The position numbers were made by a program, and so were the translations under genes. A DNA stretch of 64,000 nt from Pseudomonas anatoliensis (GTDB taxonomy: Bacteria; Pseudomonadota; Gammaproteobacteria; Pseudomonadales; Pseudomonadaceae). Below, piece by piece: positions 16,568-24,716 of the stretch. The notes under the pieces are model-generated. The model was given only the letters and a program-made list of their open reading frames with translations, did not search any database and was not told the origin of the DNA. The DNA lies in the NCBI RefSeq assembly GCF_017976235.1, contig NZ_JACVHC010000003.1, forward strand, positions 682,001-746,000, written 5' to 3'. Position 1 is the first letter of the stretch. Each line of letters begins with the position of its first letter.

Positions 16568-16582
16568 ATATCGTTACGATAT
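16568..16582. promoter_or_regulatory. 15-bp palindrome (candidate operator) upstream of SPFH/ATPase operon
   Basis: ATATCGTTACGATAT is a perfect inverted repeat around a single central base, 30 nt before the chosen start of the SPFH operon and partly repeated by the following ATAACG. Position and symmetry fit a repressor operator, for example of an ArsR- or TetR-type dimer. The regulator is not in the window. Confidence 0.5.
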
Positions 16583-16599
16583 AACGAAAGTCGTGAAAT

Positions 16600-16613
16600 A
16601 TTTGTGCACAAAT
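16600..16613. promoter_or_regulatory. 14-bp perfect palindrome in the SPFH operon/lpd divergent region
   Basis: ATTTGTGCACAAAT is a perfect 14-bp palindrome 17 nt from the first one, between the divergent SPFH operon and the lipoamide dehydrogenase gene. It may be a second operator or serve the divergent gene. This is inferred from symmetry only. Confidence 0.4.
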
Positions 16614-16750
16614 TGCGCTCATCTAAAGATGCCTGACCTGTCGCCTGCCTGAAGCCTTGACCGAAATATCTGCAAGCGCACATATTACGCTCGTAATTTT
16701 GTGCGATGACTACTTTTAACGATCTGCATCCATCTATCAGGAGCAAGCGC

Positions 16751-18151
16751 ATGAGCAACTATGACGTGGTGATTCTGGGCGGCGGCCCCGGTGGTTATAA
16801 CGCGGCAATCCGCGCCGGTCAGTTGGGCCTCAAGGCTGCCTGTGTCGAAGGCCGGGCAACCCTCGGTGGCACCTGCCTGAACGTCGGTTGCATGCCCTCG
16901 AAAGCCTTGCTGCATGCTTCGGAGCTGTACGAGGCGGCCATGGGTGCGGAATTCGCCAACCTCGGCATCGAGGTCAAACCGACCCTCAATCTCACGCAGA
17001 TGATGAAGCAGAAAGACGAGAGCGTGACCGGCCTGACCAAGGGTATCGAGTTCCTGTTTCGCAAGAACAAGGTCGACTGGATCAAGGGCTGGGGCCACAT
17101 CGACGGCCCGGGTAGAGTCACCGTCACCGACGATAAGGGCAGCAAGACCGAACTGACCGCCAAGGACATCATCATCGCCACAGGTTCCGAGCCCACTCCC
17201 CTGCCCGGTGTCGAGATCGACAACCAGCGCATCCTCGACTCCACCGGCGCGTTGTCGCTGAGCGAAGTGCCCAAACATCTGGTGGTGATTGGTGCTGGCG
17301 TGATCGGCCTCGAACTGGGATCGGTGTGGCGGCGTCTGGGCGCGCAGGTCACCGTAGTCGAATACCTCGACCGCATCTGCCCCGGTGTCGATGGCGAGGC
17401 CGGCAAAACCTTGCAGCGCTCGCTGAGCAAGCAAGGCATTGCCTTCAAATTGAGTTCGAAAGTCACCAGCGCCACCACTTCGGCCAACGGCGTGCAGCTC
17501 AGCGTCGAGCCTGCGGCGGGCGGCAGTGCCGAATTGCTGGAAGCCGATTACGTTCTGGTCGCCATCGGCCGCCGCCCATACACCCAAGGCCTGGGCCTGG
17601 AAAACGTCGGGTTGAGTACCGACAAGCGCGGCATGCTCGCCAACCAGCAGCATCGCACCGAAGCCGCGGGGGTCTGGGTGATCGGCGACGTGACGTCCGG
17701 GCCGATGCTCGCGCACAAGGCTGAAGACGAAGCCATGGCCTGCGTCGAGCAGATCCACGGCAAGGCAGGTGAGGTCAATTACGACTTGATCCCCAACGTG
17801 ATCTACACCAGGCCGGAGCTGGCCAGCGTCGGCAAGACCGAAGAGCAGCTCAAGGCCGAAGGACGCGCCTACAAGGTCGGCAAGTTTCCGTTCACCGCCA
17901 ACAGTCGGGCGAAGATCAATCACGAGACCGAAGGGTTTGCCAAAGTCCTCGCCGATGAGCGCACGGACGAAGTGCTTGGCGTGCACCTGGTCGGGCCGAG
18001 CGTGAGTGAGATGATTGGCGAGTTTTGCGTGGCGATGGAGTTCAGCGCTTCGGCCGAGGACATTGCCCTGACGTGCCATCCGCATCCGACGCGCTCCGAG
18101 GCATTGCGCCAGGCGGCGATGAATGTGGAGGGGATGGCGACGCAGATGTAG
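16751..18151 (+). CDS. lpdA: dihydrolipoyl dehydrogenase (Lpd3-like)
   Basis: This 466-residue cytoplasmic FAD enzyme reoxidises dihydrolipoamide in 2-oxoacid dehydrogenase complexes or the glycine cleavage system. It shows the FAD-binding GGGPGGYNAA, the redox-active disulfide GGTCLNVGCMPSK, the NAD-binding GAGVIGLELGSVWRRLG and the C-terminal catalytic His-Glu region HPHPTRSE. The ATG at 16751 is chosen because AGGAG is 8 nt upstream and the family start MSNYDVVILGGG follows; the frame is open to 16706. No complex partner genes are adjacent. Pseudomonads carry several Lpd paralogues; this one resembles stand-alone Lpd3. Confidence 0.92.
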   Translation: MSNYDVVILGGGPGGYNAAIRAGQLGLKAACVEGRATLGGTCLNVGCMPSKALLHASELYEAAMGAEFANLGIEVKPTLNLTQMMKQKDESVTGLTKGIEFLFRKNKVDWIKGWGHIDGPGRVTVTDDKGSKTELTAKDIIIATGSEPTPLPGVEIDNQRILDSTGALSLSEVPKHLVVIGAGVIGLELGSVWRRLGAQVTVVEYLDRICPGVDGEAGKTLQRSLSKQGIAFKLSSKVTSATTSANGVQLSVEPAAGGSAELLEADYVLVAIGRRPYTQGLGLENVGLSTDKRGMLANQQHRTEAAGVWVIGDVTSGPMLAHKAEDEAMACVEQIHGKAGEVNYDLIPNVIYTRPELASVGKTEEQLKAEGRAYKVGKFPFTANSRAKINHETEGFAKVLADERTDEVLGVHLVGPSVSEMIGEFCVAMEFSASAEDIALTCHPHPTRSEALRQAAMNVEGMATQM

Positions 18152-18157
18152 AAGATC

Positions 18158-18245
18158 AAAAGATCGTCCGAACGCGGCCCGAGCCTTCGGCAGCTCCTAC
18201 CTGGAATGCGTACCCTGTAGGAGCAGCCAAAGGCTGCGATCTTTT
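18158..18245. repeat. two inverted REP units (REPIN-like) between convergent lpd and lrp genes
   Basis: A right-arm unit (18158-18200, AAAAGATCG ... GCCTTCGGCAGCTCCTAC) is followed by a left-arm unit (18213-18245, CCTGTAGGAGC ... GGCTGCGATCTTTT). They are in the opposite order to the 37119 copy. The element fills the gap between the lpd and Lrp-family stop codons and could terminate both. Confidence 0.85.
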
Positions 18246-18251
18246 CGGTTT

Positions 18252-18725
18252 TCAGGACGGAAGATGCCCCAACGGCAACGCCCCCGGGGTCTTCACCGTA
18301 TGAATCGCAAAGTTGCTGCGGATATCGCTCACCCCCGGCAGTTTGAGCAGGCAACCGCTGAGAAAACGGTCGTACGCTCGCAGGTCTGGCACCACCACTT
18401 GCAGCAAGAAATCTGACTCCCCCGATACCAGAAACGCTGAAATCACCTCCGGCAATGCAGTGACCGCTTTGTAAAAGGCTTCGGCCTGTTCATCGTTGTG
18501 CCGCTCGACCTTTACCCCGACAAACACCGTCAAACCCAGCCCCACTTCATCGCGATCCAGATTGGCCTGGTACCCACGAATCACCCCGGCCTCCTCCAGC
18601 ATCCGCACGCGCCGCAAGCATGGCGACGCCGACAGGCCGATCTCGTCCGCCAGCTCGACATTGCTCAGGCGTCCGTCCCGTTGCAGCGCGGCGAGAATCT
18701 TGCGATCAAAAGCGTCGAGTTTCAT
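18252..18725 (-). CDS. Lrp/AsnC family transcriptional regulator
   Basis: This 157-residue regulator has an N-terminal winged helix-turn-helix (residues 4-60, 'DRKILAALQRDGRLSNVELADEIGLSASPCLRRVRML') and a C-terminal RAM ligand-binding domain. It diverges from a LysE-family amino-acid exporter, a classic pairing in which the Lrp-type protein senses an amino acid and activates export. The divergent gap (18726-18869) should hold their shared operator. The ligand is not predictable here. Confidence 0.9.
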   Translation of the reverse strand: MKLDAFDRKILAALQRDGRLSNVELADEIGLSASPCLRRVRMLEEAGVIRGYQANLDRDEVGLGLTVFVGVKVERHNDEQAEAFYKAVTALPEVISAFLVSGESDFLLQVVVPDLRAYDRFLSGCLLKLPGVSDIRSNFAIHTVKTPGALPLGHLPS

Positions 18726-18869
18726 GGTTGGCAGATCCTGATTGTTTCAGCAGAAAAAACAAGCAGGTTATGCCAATCACGATGGATTTTGAAGCGGACT
18801 ACGCAAGCACCTGCCCCGCCCTTCGGCCCTAGACTGACCTCACCAAATCGACAACGAAAGGGGTGTGGC

Positions 18870-19499
18870 ATGGCGAGTCTCTGGCTGTTTTTCCTGGCAT
18901 TGGCTGTGGTTTTTCTTTTGCCTGGGCCGGACATGATCCTGTTGCTGCAAACCGGCGCCCGCCAAGGTCGCGGTGCGGCGCTGGCCACCGCCATCGGTCT
19001 TGGGATTGCCCGGGGTTGTCATGTCGCGTTGGCGGCGTTAGGGCTGGCAGCGTTGTTCAAGGCTGCGCCGTGGACGTTCGAAGTGGTGCGGCTGGCCGGG
19101 GCGGCGTATCTGCTGTGGATCGGCATTCAATGCCTGCGCAGCACGCTGGTACCGAACCTGAATGGCGGGGATGTTGCCCAGACTCAGGGTCAATGGCGTG
19201 AAGCGGTCCGGCGCGGCTTGCTGACCAATTTGCTTAATCCCAAGGCGCTGCTGTTCTGCTCGGTGCTGTTGCCACAATTCATCGTCGCCGACGGTGCGCC
19301 CGTGCTGACCCAGTTCGCCATGCTCGGCATGCTGCTGGTCGGTGTCGGCTTGCTGTTCGACAGCGCCTACGCCTTGACCGGCGCCGCGCTGGGCCGTTGG
19401 CTGCAACACAGTCCAACGGCCCAACGGGTTCAACAATGGCTGTTCGGCAGCCTGTTGATCGGCTTTGCGCTGCGCCTGACGTTCATCCAGCAGGCTTAG
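18870..19499 (+). CDS. LysE/RhtB family amino-acid exporter
   Basis: This 209-residue inner-membrane protein has about six helices and the LysE/RhtB N-terminal motif 'LPGPDMILLLQTGARQGRGAAL' and mid-protein 'NLLNPKALLF'. It should export an amino acid or analogue. The ATG at 18870 follows a GAAAGGGG ribosome-binding site and gives the standard family N-terminus; the frame is open further upstream. It is divergent from the Lrp-type regulator. Its stop overlaps the convergent TPR gene's stop by 3 bases. Confidence 0.88.
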   Translation: MASLWLFFLALAVVFLLPGPDMILLLQTGARQGRGAALATAIGLGIARGCHVALAALGLAALFKAAPWTFEVVRLAGAAYLLWIGIQCLRSTLVPNLNGGDVAQTQGQWREAVRRGLLTNLLNPKALLFCSVLLPQFIVADGAPVLTQFAMLGMLLVGVGLLFDSAYALTGAALGRWLQHSPTAQRVQQWLFGSLLIGFALRLTFIQQA

Positions 19500-21634
19500 C
19501 TTTTGCGTGCCTTGCGCTGCCGGCGAGTGATCAGCAACAAAGCCGTGCCAACCACCAGCAGGATCGCAGCGATCTGCACCGGCCATTTGTACGGCCGCAG
19601 CGTGGCGCGCACCGAATCGGTCACTTGGGTGACATAACGCTTGTCAGCGTTTTCAAAATCCGGATATGGGCATTGATTGCCAAAATCCACCGCCCACGGC
19701 ACGTAAGGCCCTTCCTTCACGTAGCGTTGATACAGCGCGCTTTGTTCTTCCAGGCTGCTGTTGAAACCAACGGCATTGCACAACACGGCGGCGAACGCCT
19801 GACTGGTGTGCGGCAAATTATCGGCAGCACGACCGGCCAGAGCGGTGGCGACAAACCGATAGTGAAAACGCTGATCCGGCTGAGCTTCACTGGTTTTCTG
19901 GCGTTGCAACTCGGCTTCGCTCACCAGCGGTCCGACTTTCAACTCAGTGTTTTCCAGGCTGAAACCGCCACCAAACACCGCGTAATCCGGCGCCATTTCA
20001 TAACCGAGAATGTCCATGCCCCATTCGCGGGCGGTCCACGCCGCGTTATACAACGCACTGGCGCGTCTGGTTGGCCACCACGCGGCATCAGCCTTGAGCC
20101 GCTGCTCGGCATAAAGACGAGCCTTGTGTTGCAGATCGGGGTTGTCGAAATAGCTGATCGCCGCCTCGTAATGCCCTTCGCGCAACAAACGTCGGCCCAA
20201 CAAATTGCGTAGCTTCGCTGCCACTGAAAGGGGGACGTAGTTGTCACGCTCCTCTTGAGTCAACACCGCAGGAGCCGGAACCGTTTCGTCGACATACTGC
20301 TTGAGTTCGGCGACCGTCAGCACCCGCTCGGCGACTGCTGCAGCATCGAACCAGTAGACGTCGTTGCTGCGATACAACTGCACGAAGGCCTGCAGGTATT
20401 CACCGCGTTGCAGTGCAAGAATTGCGCTTTCACCCTCGACCCGACATTTCGGCTGGACCGTTTCATAGGCCCAGTCTGTCGTACGTCGGTAACCCCAATC
20501 CTCGGTCTGTGGGAAGGCCTGCGCGGCTTTGGCGTAGGCTGCCGCGGCGGCATTTTTATCACCGTCGCGCAGCGCCAGTTTCGCCCGCAACCACCAGGCG
20601 AGTCCGCCGTCGCCAGCGCTTTCGAGAAAAGCCTTGGCGCTGGCGTAGTCACCCTGTTGATAATTCACAGCGGCCAGCCGATCGGCGTTTTCGAGGCTGC
20701 CGCGAGTGCTGTTTTGCAGGAGCTTGACCAGTTTTTTCTCGTTCGGCGGTTCATCGCCGAACGACCAGCCCTGACGACTGAGCAACGATGCGGTGACAAG
20801 TTGCTGCACCGGTTTGTGTTCCAGCAACCGCGCCAGCTCATCCTCAGGCAGTTGTGCCAGCTCATTCATCAACTGCTTCAGTGAAGTGTTGCCAACCGCA
20901 GAGCCGTGCAGGTTCTGCGCTTCATACAGTTCGATGGCGCCGGCCCAGTCGCCAGTGGTGCGCAATATCCGCGCTTCTTCCCCGAGGCTGGCGACGCCGA
21001 GCTCCAGCGGATCGCTGAAACCGTCGATGCTCAGTTGGCGAGTCTGACGAAATGCTTCGCGCGATTTTTCCAGCGTCTCGACCCCGTTGTTCGCCTCGGC
21101 GCTGATGGCAAACCAGGCGCGCCCCAAGGAGTAAGCGGCCCACGTGCTGCGCAAAGAACGCTTATCCGCTGGCAGCGCCAGCAGCTTGTCGAAATATGCC
21201 ACCGCCAGTTGATGTTCGCCCGTCGCAAACGCCACCGCGCCTGCCACATATAGACGAATCTCCGCTGGCAGACTGGCACCCTGCACCTCGACCTGACGCG
21301 CATCCGTCAAACCGCGCAGCTGTTTTAACAGCGCCTGTTGTTCAGGCGTGAGTCCGGCCTGCTCGGCCTTGTCACGCTGTTCGACCGTTTCAGTCGACTG
21401 CGCATAGGATTCGTTCGGGTTATAGGTCGCGGCGGTGACGTTCTTCAGCCCGGCGATGGTTTTACCCAGGCGACTCAGCTCAAAGTTGAAGTTGCCCTCC
21501 GGCAGCTCCGCCATCGTCTGCCCGCGATTATCGAGCAGGCGCATCGGGAAGTCCGGGCCGCAGGCCAGCGCCGAACCCAGCGGCAGGCTGAGGCTCAGGC
21601 AGAGCAGATGGCGGGGCCAGTTACGGGTCAACAT
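19496..21634 (-). CDS. TPR-type exported protein of unknown function with C-terminal membrane anchor
   Basis: This 712-residue protein starts with a signal peptide (MLTRNWPRHLLCLSLSLPLG...LA/C) and ends with a single membrane helix (about 685-705) and a basic tail. The body contains helical pairs resembling TPR repeats, for example around 'GEHQLAVAYFDKLLAL', 'GDYASAKAFLESAG' and 'GHYEAAISYFDNPD'. The start at 21634 is chosen for the perfect AAGGAGG upstream and the signal peptide. It overlaps the upstream lipoprotein gene by 14 nt, so the two are coupled and probably work together at the cell envelope. No catalytic motif is recognised. Confidence 0.8.
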   Translation of the reverse strand: MLTRNWPRHLLCLSLSLPLGSALACGPDFPMRLLDNRGQTMAELPEGNFNFELSRLGKTIAGLKNVTAATYNPNESYAQSTETVEQRDKAEQAGLTPEQQALLKQLRGLTDARQVEVQGASLPAEIRLYVAGAVAFATGEHQLAVAYFDKLLALPADKRSLRSTWAAYSLGRAWFAISAEANNGVETLEKSREAFRQTRQLSIDGFSDPLELGVASLGEEARILRTTGDWAGAIELYEAQNLHGSAVGNTSLKQLMNELAQLPEDELARLLEHKPVQQLVTASLLSRQGWSFGDEPPNEKKLVKLLQNSTRGSLENADRLAAVNYQQGDYASAKAFLESAGDGGLAWWLRAKLALRDGDKNAAAAAYAKAAQAFPQTEDWGYRRTTDWAYETVQPKCRVEGESAILALQRGEYLQAFVQLYRSNDVYWFDAAAVAERVLTVAELKQYVDETVPAPAVLTQEERDNYVPLSVAAKLRNLLGRRLLREGHYEAAISYFDNPDLQHKARLYAEQRLKADAAWWPTRRASALYNAAWTAREWGMDILGYEMAPDYAVFGGGFSLENTELKVGPLVSEAELQRQKTSEAQPDQRFHYRFVATALAGRAADNLPHTSQAFAAVLCNAVGFNSSLEEQSALYQRYVKEGPYVPWAVDFGNQCPYPDFENADKRYVTQVTDSVRATLRPYKWPVQIAAILLVVGTALLLITRRQRKARKS

Positions 21635-22805
21635 GCGAACCTCCTTGATCAATATTTGCGCAACGCGCCCAACCAATGGCGCGCTGCCCGTTCGCCGGCA
21701 ATCGGCCGTCGCGAAGGCGGGTGAAGGTAAGCAGATCCGGGCTTTGTTGCAACGAGTAACCGGCGAGCGCGTCAGCGCCTTCGCAATCACGTGCCTTCAG
21801 GGTGATCCGCGCGGGCCAGGCGCTGTCGAGGTTGCCGGTGTTGATGAGCTTGATATCGTAGAGGCCGCTCTGCTCGCTGAACGTCACGTCGAGTTGGCTG
21901 TGCAGCGTATCGCCCCGCGCTACGGCGCGCAGCGTGGTCAAACTCCAGGCGCGACGGTCGTTGACCAGCGGCAGACGAAACCAGATCAGGCCGGCCAGGT
22001 GTTTTGGCGGATCGTCACGCAGCGTTTTACCCAGTCGGCTCAGTTGCAGCGGATCGGCCAGCAATTCGCGGCGCTCACCGCCACGTTCAAGCTGAACCTC
22101 GCTTTCCACAACGGGGGCGCCGGCGACATCCGGCAACAGCGCCACGCCATAGGCCGGTAGCGCCAGGTAGAACGGTTTGTCGGTGAGCCGCGCCCAAGCC
22201 TTGGCCCACTTCAACGCTTGATCAGGATCAAACAAGCCTCGCCGTGGATCGCTGACCGCATGCACTTGCAGCACGCTGCTGTCGACCGTGGCCAGCAACG
22301 CAGGCAGCTGCGAACTGTCGAGCCACGCGGGCAGCGCGGTGATGCTCAACGGCAACGTCGTCGGCAACGCGGAGCGCAGATGAGTAAGGAATTGTGCGTA
22401 GGCCGGCAGCCGCGCATTGCCGGCGTCGTGGTCGATCTCCACGCCACTCAGGGTCAGACCTTGCGCCTGCCAATCTGCAATGACCTGAAGAACCTGCGCC
22501 GTGACCTGTTGCTGATCCAGCGCCTGGAGTTGGCCGTCGAGGCGGATCACCGCGATCAACGGACGACCATCGTTTTTCAGCAGCGGCGCATCGATGCGCG
22601 CCCGGCTCCATCCTTCATGGGGAAAGGCCTGCAACGCCAACACGCGCAGAGTGGAAAAATCACTTCGGCTGTCGCGCAATGCCGCCTCATGGGCAGGCGT
22701 CCATTGACGTTGCCAGACGTAGAGCTGCTGATCGAGTGGCGGTGCGGTCTGCTGATCGCAAGCAGACAGCATGATCAAAGCCAATAGACCCAGGAAAAAC
22801 CGCAT
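21621..22805 (-). CDS. DUF3142-like lipoprotein
   Basis: This 394-residue lipoprotein has a lipobox LSAC ending the signal peptide at residue 16. The mature part looks like a TIM-barrel glycosidase-like fold ('GVEIDHDAGNARLPAYAQFLTHL', 'LPLSITALPAWL', 'KPFYLALPAYGVAL') of the kind annotated DUF3142; activity is unknown. The start at 22805 gives a compact signal peptide; in-frame upstream codons run into a REP element. It forms a two-gene operon with the overlapping TPR protein gene. Confidence 0.75.
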   Translation of the reverse strand: MRFFLGLLALIMLSACDQQTAPPLDQQLYVWQRQWTPAHEAALRDSRSDFSTLRVLALQAFPHEGWSRARIDAPLLKNDGRPLIAVIRLDGQLQALDQQQVTAQVLQVIADWQAQGLTLSGVEIDHDAGNARLPAYAQFLTHLRSALPTTLPLSITALPAWLDSSQLPALLATVDSSVLQVHAVSDPRRGLFDPDQALKWAKAWARLTDKPFYLALPAYGVALLPDVAGAPVVESEVQLERGGERRELLADPLQLSRLGKTLRDDPPKHLAGLIWFRLPLVNDRRAWSLTTLRAVARGDTLHSQLDVTFSEQSGLYDIKLINTGNLDSAWPARITLKARDCEGADALAGYSLQQSPDLLTFTRLRDGRLPANGQRAIGWARCANIDQGGSHVDP

Positions 22806-22850
22806 ACCTTCCAATCCCTGAAAACCACAAGGCTGCAAGGTTACACAAAA

Positions 22851-22942
22851 CCTGTAGGAGTGAGCCTGCTCGCGATGGCGCAATGTCAGTCTATAGAGAT
22901 GTCAACCGACACACCGCTATCGCGAGCAGGCTCACTCCTACA
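22851..22942. repeat. REP doublet of a second family (GAGTGAGCCTGCTCGCGAT)
   Basis: Arms 22851-22880 (CCTGTAGGAGTGAGCCTGCTCGCGATGGCG) and 22914-22942 (its near-exact inverse) enclose about 33 nt. The core differs from the other REP elements in the window, which have GAGCTGCCGAAGGCTGCGATC. It sits between the methyltransferase stop and the lipoprotein start, 46 nt from the latter. Confidence 0.85.
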
Positions 22943-22954
22943 TTAGCTGCAGGC

Positions 22955-23788
22955 TCAAGGCTTGCGGGCGATGATCACCTGACTCTTCGCCACCACCGTT
23001 TCCAGCGCATCTTTGATCTGTGCACCGCGGGGTGACGAGAGCAAGGCTTGCCAGGTATTGGCCCAGTGGTTGAGCAACGGGTGATCGGGATTGCTCAGGT
23101 CGACCTTCGCCTCCCAGAACAGCAGCATCCACATCGACCAGTAAAAGCCGTACTGACTGTGGCTGATGACCTCAAGGCCGGCATCACTGACCATGGTCTT
23201 GAACTGTTCTTCGCTGATGATGCGAATGTGATTGGGTTTCTCGTAATACGCCGGTGCAGCAATGTCTTTTTGCAGGTCTTCGGAGCTCGGGTGCGGCACG
23301 CTCAACAGATACAACGCCCCCGGCTGGCCGACGCGCACCAGTTCAGCGAGGAACTGCGCCGGATCGTCGACATGCTCGAGGACTTCAGTGGAGACCACGC
23401 GGGTGGCGCTGGCATCGGCAATCGGCAGTGGATTGCCGTCGGTGACGTGGCACTCGACACTGCGCGCCGGGGTCTCGCTCAAGCGCTGGCGGGCCTGTTC
23501 GATCTTGTCGCCGTCAATGTCGGCGACAATCAGCCGCGCCCCACGCCTGCCGCAAAACTGCATGTTGCCGCCGTCACCGCAGCCGACATCGATCACGATG
23601 TCATCCGCCGATACCGGGAAGCCTTTATATAGCTCTCCCGTCTCCTCGTTGAACCAGCCACTGAGCTGGGCATCGTGCAGACCGAGCATGAACGGATCGA
23701 CCTTCTCGGCGACCGGCGTGACCGCAGCGACGGGCGCAGCAACCGGGGCGGGGGTCGCCGCTGTGAGTTTTCTCAAAAAGCTCAGCAT
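22955..23788 (-). CDS. class I SAM-dependent methyltransferase (second of a paralogous pair)
   Basis: This 277-residue protein has a short Ala/Pro-rich N-terminal segment (residues 8-30) before a class I fold. The SAM motif is 'IVIDVGCGDGGNMQF' and the acidic loop 'LIVADIDGDK', with 'VVSTEVLEHVDDP' at motif II. It shares segments with the neighbour at 23829-24716 ('LLSVP', 'YYxxPNH', 'SQVIIARKP'), so the two arose by duplication. It is last in a four-gene operon with two glycosyltransferases next to the D-rhamnan operon. By analogy with the P. aeruginosa A-band region it may methylate a sugar of that polymer, such as a terminal O-methyl-rhamnose; this is inference. Confidence 0.82.
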   Translation of the reverse strand: MLSFLRKLTAATPAPVAAPVAAVTPVAEKVDPFMLGLHDAQLSGWFNEETGELYKGFPVSADDIVIDVGCGDGGNMQFCGRRGARLIVADIDGDKIEQARQRLSETPARSVECHVTDGNPLPIADASATRVVSTEVLEHVDDPAQFLAELVRVGQPGALYLLSVPHPSSEDLQKDIAAPAYYEKPNHIRIISEEQFKTMVSDAGLEVISHSQYGFYWSMWMLLFWEAKVDLSNPDHPLLNHWANTWQALLSSPRGAQIKDALETVVAKSQVIIARKP

Positions 23789-23828
23789 GAGGTGGCTCCA
23801 AAATTGATATTCATGAACCGTTCTTCGC

Positions 23829-24716
23829 TCATGGCGTCTGTCCCGCGTCCAGCGGTTTGCGGGCGATGATCACCTGGCTCTTGGGCATGAAACGGTCAAG
23901 CGTCTGCTTGATGGCGAGGCCTTCGGGTTGATCGAGCAAGTCCTGCCAGGTTCTGGCCCAGCTCTCCATCAATGGCATGAACGGCTCCTGGATTCGATCT
24001 CGTACCGCACCGGCAGGATCCCGACCGGCCGCACGTTCGCCGGCCCAGAAAAAGATCATGCCCATCACCCAGAAAAAGCCATTGGCCTGACGATGCTCGA
24101 TCACCAGACCTGCGTCCTCTACCAACGCGGCGAAGCGCTCCGCGGTATAAATCTGCACATGATTGGGTGATTGGTAGTAGCTGGCCGGCGCAATGCCTTT
24201 TTGCAGATGTTCGCCAACCGGCGCCGGCACGCTGAGCAGATATTGCGCGCCGGGACGGCCCATGCGCACCAGTTCGGCCATGAACGGCTCAGGCTGGTCG
24301 ATATGCTCCAGCACTTCCATGCACACCACTTTGCTCGCGCAACCATCGGCCAGCGGCAACGGCAAACTGTTGCTGACCAGTCCGAGATTCAGCTGGCGGC
24401 TTTGCGCTTCGACCTGACGAGCGAGTTCGCGCACCTTGTCCAGTTCACTGTCGGTGAAGATCACCGAGGCGCCTTGGCGGACCGCAAACAGTGTCGCGAC
24501 ACCTTCGCCGCAACCCACATCGAGCAACGTATCGTCAGCCGTGATTGCAAAGCCCTTGAGCAGCTCACCGCTGTCACCCAAAAACCAGCCGTCGAGGACG
24601 GCGTCACGCAAACCGACGTCGCGCGGCGACACCGTATCGCGCAGTGCAGGCGTCGGCTCTGGCAAGGAGGCCGGTACAGGCGCCGGGCGAAAGCGGGCGA
24701 GCAGACGCCGGATCAT
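23829..24716 (-). CDS. class I SAM-dependent methyltransferase (first of a paralogous pair)
   Basis: This 295-residue paralogue of the adjacent methyltransferase has the SAM motif 'LLDVGCGEGVATLF', the acidic loop 'VIFTDSELDK' and 'VVCMEVLEHIDQP'. An Ala/Pro-rich N-terminal stretch (residues 9-30) precedes the fold. Its start overlaps the upstream glycosyltransferase stop by 4 nt, and 40 nt separate it from the second methyltransferase. Context puts it in modification of the rhamnan O-chain or a related glycan. The substrate is not determined. Confidence 0.82.
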   Translation of the reverse strand: MIRRLLARFRPAPVPASLPEPTPALRDTVSPRDVGLRDAVLDGWFLGDSGELLKGFAITADDTLLDVGCGEGVATLFAVRQGASVIFTDSELDKVRELARQVEAQSRQLNLGLVSNSLPLPLADGCASKVVCMEVLEHIDQPEPFMAELVRMGRPGAQYLLSVPAPVGEHLQKGIAPASYYQSPNHVQIYTAERFAALVEDAGLVIEHRQANGFFWVMGMIFFWAGERAAGRDPAGAVRDRIQEPFMPLMESWARTWQDLLDQPEGLAIKQTLDRFMPKSQVIIARKPLDAGQTP

